Assembly: GCA_018398575.1 (NCBI GenBank)
Contig: JAGTXZ010000003.1
Location: forward strand, 186,001-250,000
DNA: 64,000 nt
Reading direction: 5' to 3'
Source: Ampelomyces quisqualis
Lineage: Eukaryota; Ascomycota; Dothideomycetes; Pleosporales; Phaeosphaeriaceae
The notes below the pieces were generated by a model. That model saw only the letters and a list, made by a program, of their open reading frames with translations. It was not told the origin of the DNA and searched no databases. A program made the translations under genes and the position numbers. Positions 46,748 to 59,333 of the stretch are shown one piece after another (the stretch's first letter is position 1; each line of letters starts with the position of its first letter).

Positions 46748-48720
46748 TGTTGCCTGGAGCAGGGATTACCCCAGTGATAACCCTAGTAGCCCTTCAGCGC
46801 GTGTCACACACGCGCAGCCTAGGACTCTTATCTACCGCGTTATCCAACCCAGAATCAATCTCTTTGGTCAGCTCTTGCCTCCTCAACTTGACTACTAAAG
46901 CAAAGCTTAAGGACTTGCTGGCGGAGTTACTGCTTCTATGTGCCTCATTCCTAGGACCGCTAGATCTACGACAACTAGCATTCGCCTATTTATAGTTCAG
47001 CCCTGCTGTTAGGGACACGTTGTATTTATTGCTAATTATTAAAGCCTGGTACGGCTCTTGAGAGCGATACTATACTACTATACTGCGTCTACACGCCTTT
47101 ACTTGCACCTTACTTTACTAACTAGACCTTGCGAACAAGTTTTACGCTGTTTTATTTACTATAGCTAAGCATAATTACAAATTAAACTAGTTAGTAAACC
47201 TTAGTAGTAACAGGAAAGCCTTCTAGTTACTTAAGCGCATTAGACTAGAAAGCACGCAATAGTATATAAGAGTTAAAGACTAGTAAGTATACTAAAATTA
47301 AGTTAAAGGTATACTTAGAAAGGCCTTATTCTTATACTACTTCCTTAACTAACTTACTTAAGTATTAAGATACTTTTGTCTATTAGCCTCTAATACCTAT
47401 ATTCTTAGAATACTACCTAATATATATTTAACTCTTTAAGAAGCTTTTAAGTTTTATTATATTCTTTATATCTCTAGAGTCTAGAGTATCTTCTTTCTCT
47501 AGACGTATTATTTATAGTAGGACTATAAAGTCTAGAATATCTAAGTTTTAATAGATTATAGTGCTAAGTTAGACATAGTTAGTTCTAGCTACTAGACCTA
47601 TTTAGTCTAGGTCTTAACCTATACTACACTTACTCTAATATATTTAAATATTATTAATATAGAATATTAATACTTCTTTTTTATTATATATAGTATTAAT
47701 CTATAAGAATATCTTATATCTTACTAGCTACTATTAGTATTTCTATAGCAAGCTTTATATAGCTTTTTTCTTATCTATAGTATTTCTTACTCTTAAAAGC
47801 CTCTAGCTATATCTTGTTAATAGTATAATACTAAATTTTTCTACTACTAGAGTAGAAATTAGCTATATAGGCAGTATAAAACAGAGATTCTTAATAATAT
47901 TCTAAATAATAAGAGTAATAGAAGCCTTAATACACTACTTAATAGAATTAAGAGAATAGAAATACTTCTTCTAGATCTTAGTATTAATTTCTATAATAAT
48001 AAAGTTACTACTTCTATTGTATATATAGAACCTACTATTAGTATAATAAGGTTCTAGTACCTTTAGGCTTTACGTATCTTCTAAGATCTACTAATTAGCT
48101 AATTTTGCGGAACTACATTCTAAGACTTTAACCTACTTCTAGTATATTAACTTCTTTTATTATTACTCTATACTCTACAGCTTATCTTCTAATAAAAGTT
48201 ATCTACTCGATCTTTATCTAGTCTGTCTTATAAATTTTTAGTATAGTTGTTATTGTTATCTCTAAGTTATAGTCTTAAAGATAGAGAAAAACAGCTATAG
48301 AGTAAGAATTAATCTTACTTTTTACTCTACTTTAAGATTTATATATACCTACCTAATATAACTAGTAGAGAGATTATCTATAAGTTAAATAAAGACTATA
48401 ATCTATATATTATCTATTTTATCTTAGTTTATAACAGTCTTAGTCTATAGAATAAGTAAGAAGTTTAGGTCTACAGTATAGTAGCCTCTTACTACTAGTA
48501 GGGTTTCTAAATACACTTAGCAAGAAGAGTATTAGGTAGTTTAGCAAATTAGAGCAATTTATGTACTCTACGTGTTTAGTTTTACAACGCAGCTACAGAG
48601 TAGTCTATAGAAAGCTTTAAGATAACTATAGATAAAAAATTTAGCTTTTCTAATAGGATAATTCAATTAACGTAAACAATATAAACAAGTGTATAATCTA
48701 GAAGCTTTATAATGTATTTG
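46748..48720. repeat. TA-rich RIP-like block with a possible LTR-like left edge
   Basis: About 46748-47030 is of normal GC and begins TGTTGCCTGGAGCAGG. It includes the inverted words GCGCGTGT/ACACGCGC at 46798-46816 and a CTATTTATAG TATA-like box at 46985-46994, reminiscent of a retrotransposon LTR. From about 47030 to 48720 the sequence turns TA-rich and stop-filled like the other two blocks. No domain could be read. The LTR reading is tentative; the RIP-like character is clear. Confidence 0.65.
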
Positions 48721-49471
48721 TATGCCTCCTAGCAAGCTTATGTCGGATTGCTTCTTTATTAAGAAAACATGTTTGGGGCAGAACTTACCTTTAAATCAAT
48801 AGCTTGTCTATTGCACAATGTTCTAGAAACAGCCAATCTCTAGTTTTCTTTTAATCTACTGCTATTAATTGCACGCTCGCAACTCGCCCTGCCTGTTCTG
48901 CTTTTCTGGCCAACATAGAGTCCGCTTGTACGACTTTCTGCGCCACAGCGAACCAGTACGATATCTTTACGTTTACTTGATCGTGAAGTCTAGACACTTT
49001 CCCCTGAAAATGGGGTTTTTATACATGACAATACTTTGTCTTTCCTGATATGGTTTGGGTTTGAAGCGAAGACATTATGCTGGACCCTTAATTTTGCGAA
49101 GTGAATCGTGGTACTACCGTACCAACGGTCTCTCCCCTCTCCATACCGTAAAGGGAAACAACCCTAGCCCACAACTATGCACCAGAGGAAATTCTTTCAG
49201 GCAACACATTCTCCAGCAGGCTTTCTTCTCTAGGCTAGCTTTACACGCTACGCCTTAGACTCCTTCCTAGGTCATATATAAATCATAACTCCCACCCGTA
49301 ACAGCTTCCAGCCACCCCTCCACGCCCGAGCCGCAGTCAACTCTCGCTAGACTTTTTCAGTATAATCTTGACCACCTAGCTCGAGTACTTTCATCAACAT
49401 CATCAACAGTAAGCTGTTAAAAGTAACTTGTTGATGAACTTGCTAACATTATAGCACTCATCTCGTCCAAC
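48721..49471. other. Transition zone and promoter of the 2EXR gene
   Basis: Composition returns to normal. The only open frame is 49055-49258 (67 aa), without motifs. Near the gene, GTCATATATAAATCATAA at about 49271-49290 resembles a TATA region, followed by a CAACATCATCAAC leader. Confidence 0.4.
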
Positions 49472-50437
49472 ATGACTGTCTCAACCGTTCTGCATCACCA
49501 GGATCCGCGTGTCCGACCCCAGCCCCAGTACAGCGGTCGACACTTCCGCTTCAACATCAACGACTTTCCAGCTCTTCCCAAACAAATCGCCGCCGACCTA
49601 GCCCCGTCCCTGTACATGGAGTGCAAGCAGTCGCCTGGAGCCGTACTCATTACCGCTCCTGCCATTGAGCCGACGTCCCGTATAACCGAAGTCAGCGAAG
49701 AGCCTGTGGACCCTGCATCCCTCCCAGTGTTCTCGAGATTCATGGAACTTCCAGTGGAGCTCCGAGAGGTAATCTGGGACTACACAATGCGCGGCACGGT
49801 CCACGCGGGCGACATTTTTGGAAACATGATTGCCGCGTACTTAGTGACTCCCGTCGAAATCCGCGAGTTTCTCAAGGCGGCCAACAACCCCAAACGACCG
49901 AATTTCTTGCCCCCACTGTGTCGGCTCTCGAAGAGCACGCGAACTGAGACCATTGGAACATATCTCCGCGGCTCCAAGTTTATGATCGCATCGTTTCCGG
50001 ACAACCGCCTGCTAGATAGCTTCCTTCAGACTGTCGTAAAGGGATACGAGATGATTCGGTCCATCCACTTCGCGTTCTTCGATTGCTTTCCAGGCCCTGA
50101 GAAGTTCGCGCAAAACACTGACCTCGAGCTTGCAGTTCGTTGCACCGGTCTGCGTACAGTTAAGCTGACCTTTCACATGTCGCGACTCTCCGACTACGTG
50201 AAATTCACTCCGTACGATGACTGGGAAATTCACCCGCGCTCGGTCGACGAAATGTGGGTATATTATAAGTTCGTGCGGCTCCTGGACTGTGAGAAATTGA
50301 AAACTATCGACATTCAGAGGAAGGGTCGAGCGGTGGAAGCAGGGCTCATTGTGTCGGAAGAGCTCGGCGCACGCATCGAGAAGGAGTACAATGAGAAGCA
50401 CAGCAGTGAAATGAGGGTCACGTATAGCTATTTCTGA
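49472..50437 (+). CDS. 2EXR/F-box-like domain protein (321 aa)
   Basis: Intact single-exon frame. Residues 85-110 carry FSRFMELPVELREVIWDYTM, the 2EXR signature found in large fungal families. LPPLCRLSKSTRTETIGTYL follows near 150, corresponding to the usual second motif, and LDSFLQTV...IRSIHFAFFDCF near 180-205. The family's biochemical role is poorly known; F-box-like substrate recruitment is suggested for relatives. It sits beside a TA-rich block, with a broken relative at 44.95-45.6 kb on the other side. Confidence 0.8.
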   Translation: MTVSTVLHHQDPRVRPQPQYSGRHFRFNINDFPALPKQIAADLAPSLYMECKQSPGAVLITAPAIEPTSRITEVSEEPVDPASLPVFSRFMELPVELREVIWDYTMRGTVHAGDIFGNMIAAYLVTPVEIREFLKAANNPKRPNFLPPLCRLSKSTRTETIGTYLRGSKFMIASFPDNRLLDSFLQTVVKGYEMIRSIHFAFFDCFPGPEKFAQNTDLELAVRCTGLRTVKLTFHMSRLSDYVKFTPYDDWEIHPRSVDEMWVYYKFVRLLDCEKLKTIDIQRKGRAVEAGLIVSEELGARIEKEYNEKHSSEMRVTYSYF

Positions 50438-50753
50438 AGATCTGACTAGAGCTTCACGTATGGGCCATTTGAGTTGACATGGAGTATTAGCTTGATGCAT
50501 GTCCACTATTCCTCCTACACTTACTCGCGCTTACTCGCTAATGAGGTTTTTGACTAACAATCTCGGGGTGTATAAGTATGATTTCAAAATATGATCGTTC
50601 CAGGAAGGGAATAGGATGTATGTGTGTAAACTTTCGGTACTCTTAATCACTTGAAGTGTGATAGAATGCTGGCTTCGTAATTGCCAAAAGAATAGACTAC
50701 AATATCATGACTCGACATGAGCTTCAATGCCATTTCTACGGCCTCTTCATACT
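50438..50753. other. Convergent 3' intergenic region
   Basis: Short spacer between the 2EXR gene (+) and the sugar transporter (-). No supported gene. Confidence 0.4.
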
Positions 50754-52554
50754 CTAAACTTGGAGTTCTTGGCGCTCGGCTGGCTCAAGAATGCCAGCAG
50801 ACTGTCCGTTTTGGCCCGCCTGCTCTGCCTTACTGAAGGTCCTGCCACCAGCTCCCATATGCAACCTATCTGTTTCTATGAGGCCGTCCTTACGCAACGA
50901 GGCTGCGTCAAATTTGGCGCTAGTGATTGGGTTAACGTGAAGAACATACATGGTGTCAATCTCCTCAAGAGACCGGTCCTTCGTCTCGATCATGAAGAAG
51001 TAGACGACGAAGAAGAGTGCGAAACAGGAAGTACCAAACACAAGACCGTAGAAGTAGTCAATCTCATCCGTAATGAAGGCCGAGAAGAAAGAGATCAAGA
51101 AGTTGAATAGCCAGTTCGATGCTGTGGCGAGGGCCATGCAGACAGCCCTATAGCGCGCAGGAAAAAGTTCTGCCACGATTGTCCATACTAACGGTCCCCA
51201 GGTGGTGGCGAATGCCGCAATGAAGAGGCATGTGAATACGATCATGATGTTGCCCGCTTCAGGAGTTCTTTGCGGGAAGTTCTGGTCGAGCTTGTAATGG
51301 CCAACAAATGCGTAAATGAAAAGGCACATTCCCATCCATGCGGCACCTACCATCATAGCTTTGCGACGACCAACGTTTTCTACAATCCATAAGCCGACGA
51401 TGGTGGCTGCCACGTTAACGGTACCAAGGATGATGGAAGTGACGTAAGAGTTTTCGAGTCCGGTGGCGGTGAAAATGGTAGTACCGTAGTAGAACTAAGT
51501 GTTCAGTAATGATTCGTTGAGTCATTGGGGAGGAAAATGACTTACGAAGTAGTTTGCACCCGTGAGTTGTTGACCTGCTTGGAGAACCATTCCCAAGAGA
51601 GTACGGTAAAGCATGCGGGGACCAGTGAAAACCTCATGCCACGGGTGCTCTCCTCCAGCAGACTCGGCTTCAAGCTTCTCTTGGATTTCGTGAATCTCGT
51701 TGTTAATGAACTCGCTGTGGGGATCTACGCCGTTCAAGCGAGCCATGTTCATCCGTGCCTCATCAATACGACCCTTGCGATACGCATAGCGAGGCGACTC
51801 GGGGAGCAGAAGGATAGTGCTACCGAGGATAATCGCCCACAGCGCAGACAGCCCGTTGGGAATCCTCCACTGGGCACTGTTGTTGTATTCATCTACTGTG
51901 CCATAGTTGACCATGTATGCTGTCCAGATACCGAGCGTGATAAGCAACTGGTAAGAGCTGACCGTGGCACCACGAATGCGCTTTGGAATGGACTCGGATT
52001 GGTACATGGGTACGACTGTCGAGAGTGCGCCTATGCCGAGACCGGCAACAAGGCGGCCGATAGCAAATTGAACCCATACTCTCTCACTAGTGACCTCGAT
52101 AATGACACCAATGATATAGAAGAAGGCGGAACCGGAGATTGTAAGTCGACGACCGTAGGTATCCGCAAGGGGTGCCGAGCATAGACATCCAAACAGAGTG
52201 CCAATGCTTTAACAGTATGAGCAAAGTCCCAATTGAATCTAAGGGCGACACTTACGCTAAGAGACCGACGATAGTTCCCTGACGGACCGAAGAGAACTCT
52301 CCATCCTCACCAAAGCGTTCGAGGAAGTCAGGCATAGCGAGGAATCCAGAGATCTGACCACTCTCATAACCAAACATGAAGCCACCAATACTAGCAATAG
52401 CGCCCAGAATCACCGCGACGGCGGGTATATGACCCTGAGCTGCGACCATGTCGGCGACATGAGAGTTGCTCCTGGGAGGTGAGTCCGCTGGAGTGGAGTT
52501 GGCTGGTGTGCTCTTGTCCTGGACATCCTGTGTCCCTTTGCGGAAGAAGCGCAT
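50754..52554 (-). CDS. MFS sugar porter (hexose transporter-like, 566 aa)
   Basis: Three exons on the minus strand (52256-52554, 51546-52206, 50754-51494) join in frame through GTAAGT introns. The start is the first ATG, giving MRFFRKGTQ. Sugar-porter signatures are visible: GGFMFGYESGQISGF in TM1, DTYGRR in loop 2-3, IGRLVAGLGIGALSTVVPMYQSE, LLPESPRY after TM6, and GQQLTGANYFFYYG formed across the second splice. ENVGRRKAMM and the TM10 segment WTIVAELFPARYRA are also seen. Twelve TM helices are expected, with cytosolic N- and C-terminal tails. Likely role: proton-coupled or facilitative monosaccharide uptake at the plasma membrane. The specificity is not deducible. Confidence 0.93.
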
Positions 52555-54986
52555 TGTGAGAAGAATTTGGGTGACTGGAAACAAGCGCTACCAGGGAATG
52601 AGGCGAGGAAAAAGGCGATGTTAAATGTGGATTTTGAGGAGAAGTTCGCCTTTCCTAAATACACAGCACAGAAGTGCGGAGTTCGTGACCAACTGATAGT
52701 TCAACGCTGTTTGGCTGCGCTACAGTACCAGGTACCGAAGTCCCGGCGGATTGCTTGAGTAAGCCATCAATGCAGGCCAGTTAATCCGTAGTCAACGTCG
52801 AGTCCATTGCTTTCCTTCAGGCCGCAGCCCACGATCATGGCACTCGGACCGGAAAGCGACCGACCGACCAGAAAATTTCTTCGATGCTTACGATCGGAGA
52901 CTACAAGAAACTGTGCCGAGTCACTGCAGTACCACGACTCCCATGGCACGACTGGAGGATCTGCCCGCTTCAGCTCTCCACAGACAAATTTTCCTCAAGT
53001 TCTCTGGCCGTAGATGAATATGCGGAGTTCCGAACACGTCATCGTCCTATCTTGACTGAAAAAATACAGCTGTCGGCGTGATGTAGCAGCCAAGAGATTC
53101 TGTATGCACAGAGTCGGATCAAGTCAATCGACCAATCAGCTCTCGGAGGTTTGGCTTTTCTTCAAACCTCAAAAACGGGTAAAGACGTCATCGCAGGGTG
53201 ATCTTGCTCGTAAATCTATTGCCCCTGTTGACCGTCCGTCGCTAGATTACTCGGGCCCACCGGTCTTTCCAAAAACTCGGAAGGGCTGGCCCGAGTAGTG
53301 GTCGCCCGTCGCAAAACTGTTTTTGATCGCCGATGGTACGTGCTGGCAACTTTGTGTCAATCTGCTCCATGAAACAAACTGTGCCACAATTACTATCTCT
53401 TACCAGACGCAGCCCTCCGTTCTTTAAGGATTGAGTCCAACCAGTCTTGAAGCGGACCCTGTTGAGCTGAGTGCGCTCGAAATGCTTGCGTCGGTGCCGA
53501 TGTTGGCCGGTGGCGTTCCCACTGAGAACTCCGAGACCACGGCGCTAGGGCTCGTAGAAAGCTGCAGACTCTTGATTGAAGATTTGACGATGGTGTCATA
53601 AAAGAGGGTCGTGGGGGAGCAGGTTCGCCGGGGTCAGGATGCGGATATCCCAACGGCAGGTATCTCGTTCATGTGGTGCATGTCGTCCAGGAAGATAAGG
53701 GCCGCACAACATGTCTGCACCACTTGCCAGCATCATGCGCTCCCCACACCACGGAGATGAAATGAGGGGGAACTCGCAGTACTCGTATGTCGATGTCAGC
53801 TTGATCATGCAACAGATCTCGGCTCAACACGAAGTTTTATGGCCACGTTGTAGACGCGATTTCTTACCCGCTGGCAAGAACTGTTATCAAGTCTTCGGGT
53901 TTCGCTCGAGAAGCGGGTCGCTAGGTGCACTTCATGCGCTTGATAGTCGCCTTCTTTTGCGACCACCACAGTTGAACGGCGTGGCACCCCATGGGGGCTG
54001 TATGCTCTTTATAGTTTTGTGTCGGGACAATGTAGTCCGAAACGTGAAGGGCATTCGCAGTGACTAAAACGATTCCAGCAACCCGCCCGCAGCATTTACT
54101 AATTGTAGGGTTGGGAGTTCTTGAGTCGTATTTAGGCTTCGGTAAGGTAGAAATCAGACAGAGAGTTTCATGGATGAATTGGAAAGTCTTATCGATCCTC
54201 AACGATATGTACCTGGTCATGATTGTACAGAGTACGTTGTCACTGCTGTCAGCGAAGCGCAGTATGTCTTTTGACAGATCGACCAAGGTGAGTTTGATTT
54301 GAAGGCGGTAGTGGCGGTCTCAAGAAGGAAGGTAGACTGTAGACAAGGCACATGGTTTGGCAGAGATATTAACATAGCTTCCATTGGTAGCAAGTAATGA
54401 TGTTGCGATCCAAGGTTCGAGGTGAATCACAAGCATTGCGACCGAAAAGCTGGGGTCAGGGGGCGCTGCCAAGATCCGCTAGGCTTAACTAATACCCACT
54501 TGCCTGGGTGCTGTTCGACATCCACCTTCAGCACTCATCTGCAAAACCGTAAACGAAATCGAAGCAATGAAGAGCCGGCTGATACCAGCCACTGAATAGC
54601 AAGATCAGGCGCATTGTTGCAATTGATGCCCTGCTTCTCATCTCTCGCCGAGCGTGTCGCGTCCATATACACAGCCAGCCTCGCACGACCACGATCCTGT
54701 GATGAGCGTCTGATATTCCACGAAGATATTTATACGCCTAGCTATTTCAAAAGTTGCAAGCTATGCGTCAAGAGCTACACGGCTTTGCATGAATCGGAGA
54801 AGATACGCGGGTTAAATAAGATCGGCAATAGCCTCGGCAACTTCGTCAGCCTCTGAGACTCGACGCGATGCGAGCCATGCTGGAAATGAGTTCAAGCTAT
54901 TTACCACCATACAGTGCGTTCTACCAGTATATATGGAATGTGAGTTGTAGCTTGCAAACCATCAGTCACTCCACGCATTAGTCAAG
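52555..54986. other. Gene-poor 2.4-kb region
   Basis: No coding region I can support. Several 60-120-codon frames exist on both strands (53711-54067 plus, 53921-54286 minus, 54614-54856 plus) without motifs or splice partners. The right end carries the promoter of the ligase gene. Confidence 0.4.
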
Positions 54987-56776
54987 ATGCCGTGGCTGTC
55001 GCAAGAGTCGTATCCATTGCCACAGGAAGACATCGTGTCGTTCGCATTTGGCAACGCAGACTACGATGAAGACAAGCCGGTGTGTCCTTCAATATCTGAA
55101 TTGAGCCAATGTTGATTATACCCCAGATCTACTATGATGCTGACGATGAAACCCGTACTCTATCGCGCAAGCAGGGTCGAAGTATCGTCCGCAAGCTGGT
55201 GGCAGGATTCCGCAAGGCTGGTCTCAAGAAAGGAGATTGCTTCGCCATCACTTCTTTCAACGACATCATGTACCCAATGGTATTCCTCGGCGGTGTAGGG
55301 GCTGGCGGTGTCTTCTCTGGGACTAACCCAGCCTACCGTGTCGCGGAGATGCGACATCATATTCGTACAGCCGAAGTGAAATTCTTCATTGTTGAGCCGG
55401 AGCTGCTGGATATCGTTGTTGAAGGAGCCACGGCTGAAGGCTTATCGAAAGACAAAATCTTTGTGTTCAATGTTCGTGGCCAAGGTGTACCTTCCGGATA
55501 TCGGTCTTGGGAATGGCTGCTACAGCACGGCGAAGAAGATTGGAATCGCATGACGGATCTCGAGACACTAAAGACCACCGACGTCGCTCGCCTCACTACT
55601 TCAGGCACAACTGGCCTACCAAAGACTGCATGTCAAAGTCACTACAATGCTACGTCATATCATACTATGACTGTCACCAAATCGCAGGATTCAATTACAT
55701 GGGAGCCTCGGGGTATCTCTCCCCTGCCAATGTTTCACGTTGCAACGGTCCCGGCTGTCCACGCATCCCCGTTTCGCTCGGGGCATTCTATTTGGATTAT
55801 GCGGCGCTTCGAACTTGAGCCGTTCCTTGCCGCTATCGAGAAGCATCAAGTCACCAATCTCGGTGTTGTTCCACCTCTAGTGATCGCCATCATCAACAGC
55901 CCCCTGTCCAAGAAGTACAGCTTGAAGAGCATTAGGTCGGCAGCGGTAGGCGCAGCGCCTCTGGACGCAGGTAGCCAAAGAAGAATGAGACAGCTGATGG
56001 CGCCGGGCGCAACCTTCACGCAGGTTTGGGGCATGACTGAAACCACCAGCGCAATCACGTTGTTCTACTATCCCGAAGCAGACGATACGGGAAGTGTTGG
56101 TAGATTGATGCCAAACACTGACATCAAGTAAGCAGGTTCGCGCTTTTTCGGATAATCACTAACAAAATCAGGCTAGTGAACGAAGAAGGTAAGGACATCA
56201 CAGCGTTCGACGTCCGCGGCGAAGCATGTGTTCGTGGTCCGACAGTCGTACGGCAATATCATAACAACCCCAAGGCAAACGCCGAAACATGGGACGAAGA
56301 AGGCTACCTGCACAGCGGCGACATTCTCTACTGCGACAGCAAAACAAAGTTGTGGTACATTGTCGACCGAAAAAAGGTATTATTTTTTTCAAACGCACCC
56401 TCTTCCTCCCAAATCCGTCGCTAACTCTGCATAGGAACTCATCAAAGTCCGCGGCTTCCAAGTCGCGCCTCCTGAACTCGAAGCCGTCCTTCTCGAAGCC
56501 AAGGACCGCATCGTCGACGTCGCGATCATTGGTCTCAAAGCTAAACCTGGTTCAGACGCCGAGCGACCTCGCGCGTATATCGTGCGCAAGCCTGGCACTA
56601 ACATCACGGGAGAGGAAGTGAAGAAGATGGTTAGCGATAACCTTGCTGGCTACAAGCGATTGACAGGTGGCGTTGTGTTCTTGGATGAAATTCCGAAGAG
56701 TCCGAGTGGAAAGATTTTGAAGAGGTTATTGAGGGAGTGGGCGGAGGCAGAGGAGGAGGACAGGGCGAAGTTGTAG
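54987..56776 (+). CDS. Acyl-CoA synthetase / 4-coumarate:CoA ligase-like enzyme with peroxisomal signal (546 aa)
   Basis: Four exons (54987-55079, 55127-56127, 56172-56376, 56435-56776) join in frame. Introns are GTGTGT...CCCAG, GTAAGC...TCAG and GTATTA...ATAG with CTAAC. ANL-superfamily motifs are in order: the P-loop-like TTSGTTGLPK at 188-197, VPPLVIAI, a GMTETT motif, YLHSGDI with the conserved Asp, IVDRKKELIKVRG restored across the third intron, and the catalytic Lys in PKSPSGKILKRLL near the end. The C-terminal AKL is a PTS1 peroxisomal targeting signal. The enzyme would adenylate a fatty or aromatic acid and form the CoA thioester in peroxisomes. The exact acid is unknown. Confidence 0.93.
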
Positions 56777-59333
56777 GTACTGCACAATGTGCTAAGAGGT
56801 TAGGGATACATCTCCTGTCAATATGCATATGGAATCTTTACAGTCACGTTGTTACAAGCAGTCAGAGGTCGTCATATAAGCGTGATGTATCCGGCACGTA
56901 TGCCTCGTGAGTATATCGGAACCAATTCCCTGGAACCCAACATAATCCGAGTTCGAATGCATCGGCTGGAAAGATATGGCCGACGGTCAAACTCCATACT
57001 CGGTGCTCTTTCTATGCAACCCTCGTAAGTCGACCGACCCCGTAACACCTTGCGCTTCCTAACCTTCCACGATAAGCCATCAAGACGTCGAGCTCAACGG
57101 ATGATCTACGACCAAGGTGCCTTCTAGTAAGGTATCTGAGTAGCTTGGACAGATCGACAATCGGGTCCTCGCAGTTGAACCCGATGTACTGATCGCTCCC
57201 GAAATACTCAGTCTGGTCGTTGTGCAAGATAAATGTCGTCTGCATCCTTACAGTCCTCCACGTCAGCTCGGAAGTCACGGTCAATGTCGACTCTGGATTA
57301 ACGCTTAGGAGCGACCTTGGAAAAGCCATTGCTCGCATCTTCTGTGAAAGGCCTTTGTAACCTTGGAGAACCTTCAGGAAGGCTTTGGTACTGCATGCTT
57401 GAAGCGCTCAGTGAATTTGACGACAGGCCGCCGCTTCGAACTTGACCTGCATGTTGGTTGGTTGGATGGTTGGTTTTGATTAACGTCCTAGTGAGAAGTA
57501 TCTACTATTTGGCCTCCCGAGGGGCATATGGGACGCGCTATGCACTGGGTTTACGGTGTGATGTGCCAACCTGTGAAAGCGTTTCTCGTGGTTTGAACAC
57601 TTGGCACCTGGTGCCTTCTTGAGCGAAAGAGCCTCCGCCGTTTGAGTGTCTGTCGCGTTGAGAGAGAGGAGTATAAGCCTCGGGGTTCTGAAAGCATAGC
57701 TCATTGAGCGTTGCTTAGACACGCAGTCCACCGTGTTGGCAGTGCAGAAAAGAAATAAACACAAAGCATAGGGGCAATCTAGAGGGTTTGTCGGGCGCAG
57801 CTTCGCTCCTTGCAAGGAGCTCGTACTTGCAGTATGGGCGCCGCATCCTTGGGGAAATCGATGAAAGTGAAGCAAAACGAACAGAAATAAATGGGACCTG
57901 CATGTTAGTGGACTGACTGACCGACTGGAAAGGAATAGGAGCGTACCAGGAGCCTTGATGTTGCGGACCTTGATGACGATGCTTACATTCTTGACGGTGT
58001 TCGTCTAGCTCAGTTCGATTGAGCAGTCATTGGCGAGCTCCTCGTTCTTGAAGCCAGTGGCAGTGAGGTCCTCGAAGAATACAAGCTTGTTCTTGAGAAC
58101 GTCCAACGTATCTTCTTTGGAGGCATCAACGTGTTCGTAGACTTCTGAGGGTAACAACTTCCTACACTTTCGTGACCAAAGCACAGCAGTAGTGTAGACA
58201 CCCCGCATGTTCTCGAAGATGCAATTTTCACAATGGCTAGCACAAGGCTGCTCACAGCATAACAAGCAGCGCAAAGAACACACACCTTGTCCTATTGGCA
58301 CAAGGGTAGGAGATACAATTAACGTCTTCGCCTGTGAACCTACACACAGCGTACATACCACACGGTAGGTATTTAACTCGCGAGAAGTCTTATTTGCTCT
58401 GAAACAACACAATCACGCACGTCCCTCTCCTCACGCGGCCAGGCGGCCTACACACCATCATCATACTCTTGACATTTTCAGCCTAACCTCCCCGTCCTAA
58501 CCTCTCACTCCCTACCCTTCCCCGCCCACCCCGTCTCCACATCTACAACCCTAGAAAGAAAGAAAAAGATACTACATCTCCAACCCCCTGCCCCATCGAA
58601 TCACAAAAAAAGGCCTCGCGGAAAACATGACGCCCACGACGCCCACGCCCCTCCGATACTCCCTCGAGTCTCAATGTCCAAATAGACTCGAAGCGCCTTC
58701 ACTTCCTCGCCGATATAGGAGTATTTATTCAACAACCGAACTGCGCGAGCAAACAGGATGACCAAAGCGCGGCGCCGGTATGGCATGGAATGTGCAGCGG
58801 CCGTGGTTAGAATGAAATGACGAACTGCGTTTTATTCGACGATTCCGCGATCGAGATAGAGTGAGAAAACGCCGCGTATAAAGCGTGGGCGAGGATCGTG
58901 TTGGGGTGATAAAAGGTCAGGTTAGCGGTAGCGGGGTGAAAAAGGGTGGATGGGCATGTTTGCGGGTTAGAATAGGGGAAGGAGCGAACGACGGTAGTAT
59001 GCGCGTCCACCAAGATTGAGTTATTTGGGGGTAGGGTGAAGGTGCAGACTTTCAGCCCATGATACGGTCTGCGAGTGCGTTTTTGAGCGTGCTTTGAATG
59101 TTGACAAAGGGTTCTGGTAGTTGGGAGGAAGTTGGGGATGAGAGGTACGTTCATTTGGGTTTGTATCTATGATCACAGCGGGGTAGCTGTGCCTGCAGGC
59201 AGCTTGCATTTAGTGGTGGCGCAATGTGACGGCCAATCGGGGACTAATTTCGCTCAGGACGCGAAAAGCAAAACGGTGAGTGGCATGGGTGAATGATGAT
59301 TGATTCTTCCTGCCCGCTCTCGTGATATGATGC
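56777..59333. other. Gene-poor region with possible coding remnants
   Basis: No complete gene is supported. Two minus-strand stretches look protein-like. At about 57012-57400 there are LKVLQGYKGLSQKMRAMAF and FILHNDQTEYFGSDQYIGF. At about 57960-58140 there is LKNKLVFFEDLTATGFKNEE, followed across a TAG by NTVKNVSIVIKVRNIKAPG. Neither has a recognised family, a clean start or a consistent frame. The rest (58440-59330) holds pyrimidine-rich and low-complexity sequence. Confidence 0.35.

Noticed and set aside
52555..54986. Small frames proposed as effector genes
   Set aside because: No signal peptide, no cysteine pattern and no splice-consistent extension in any of them.
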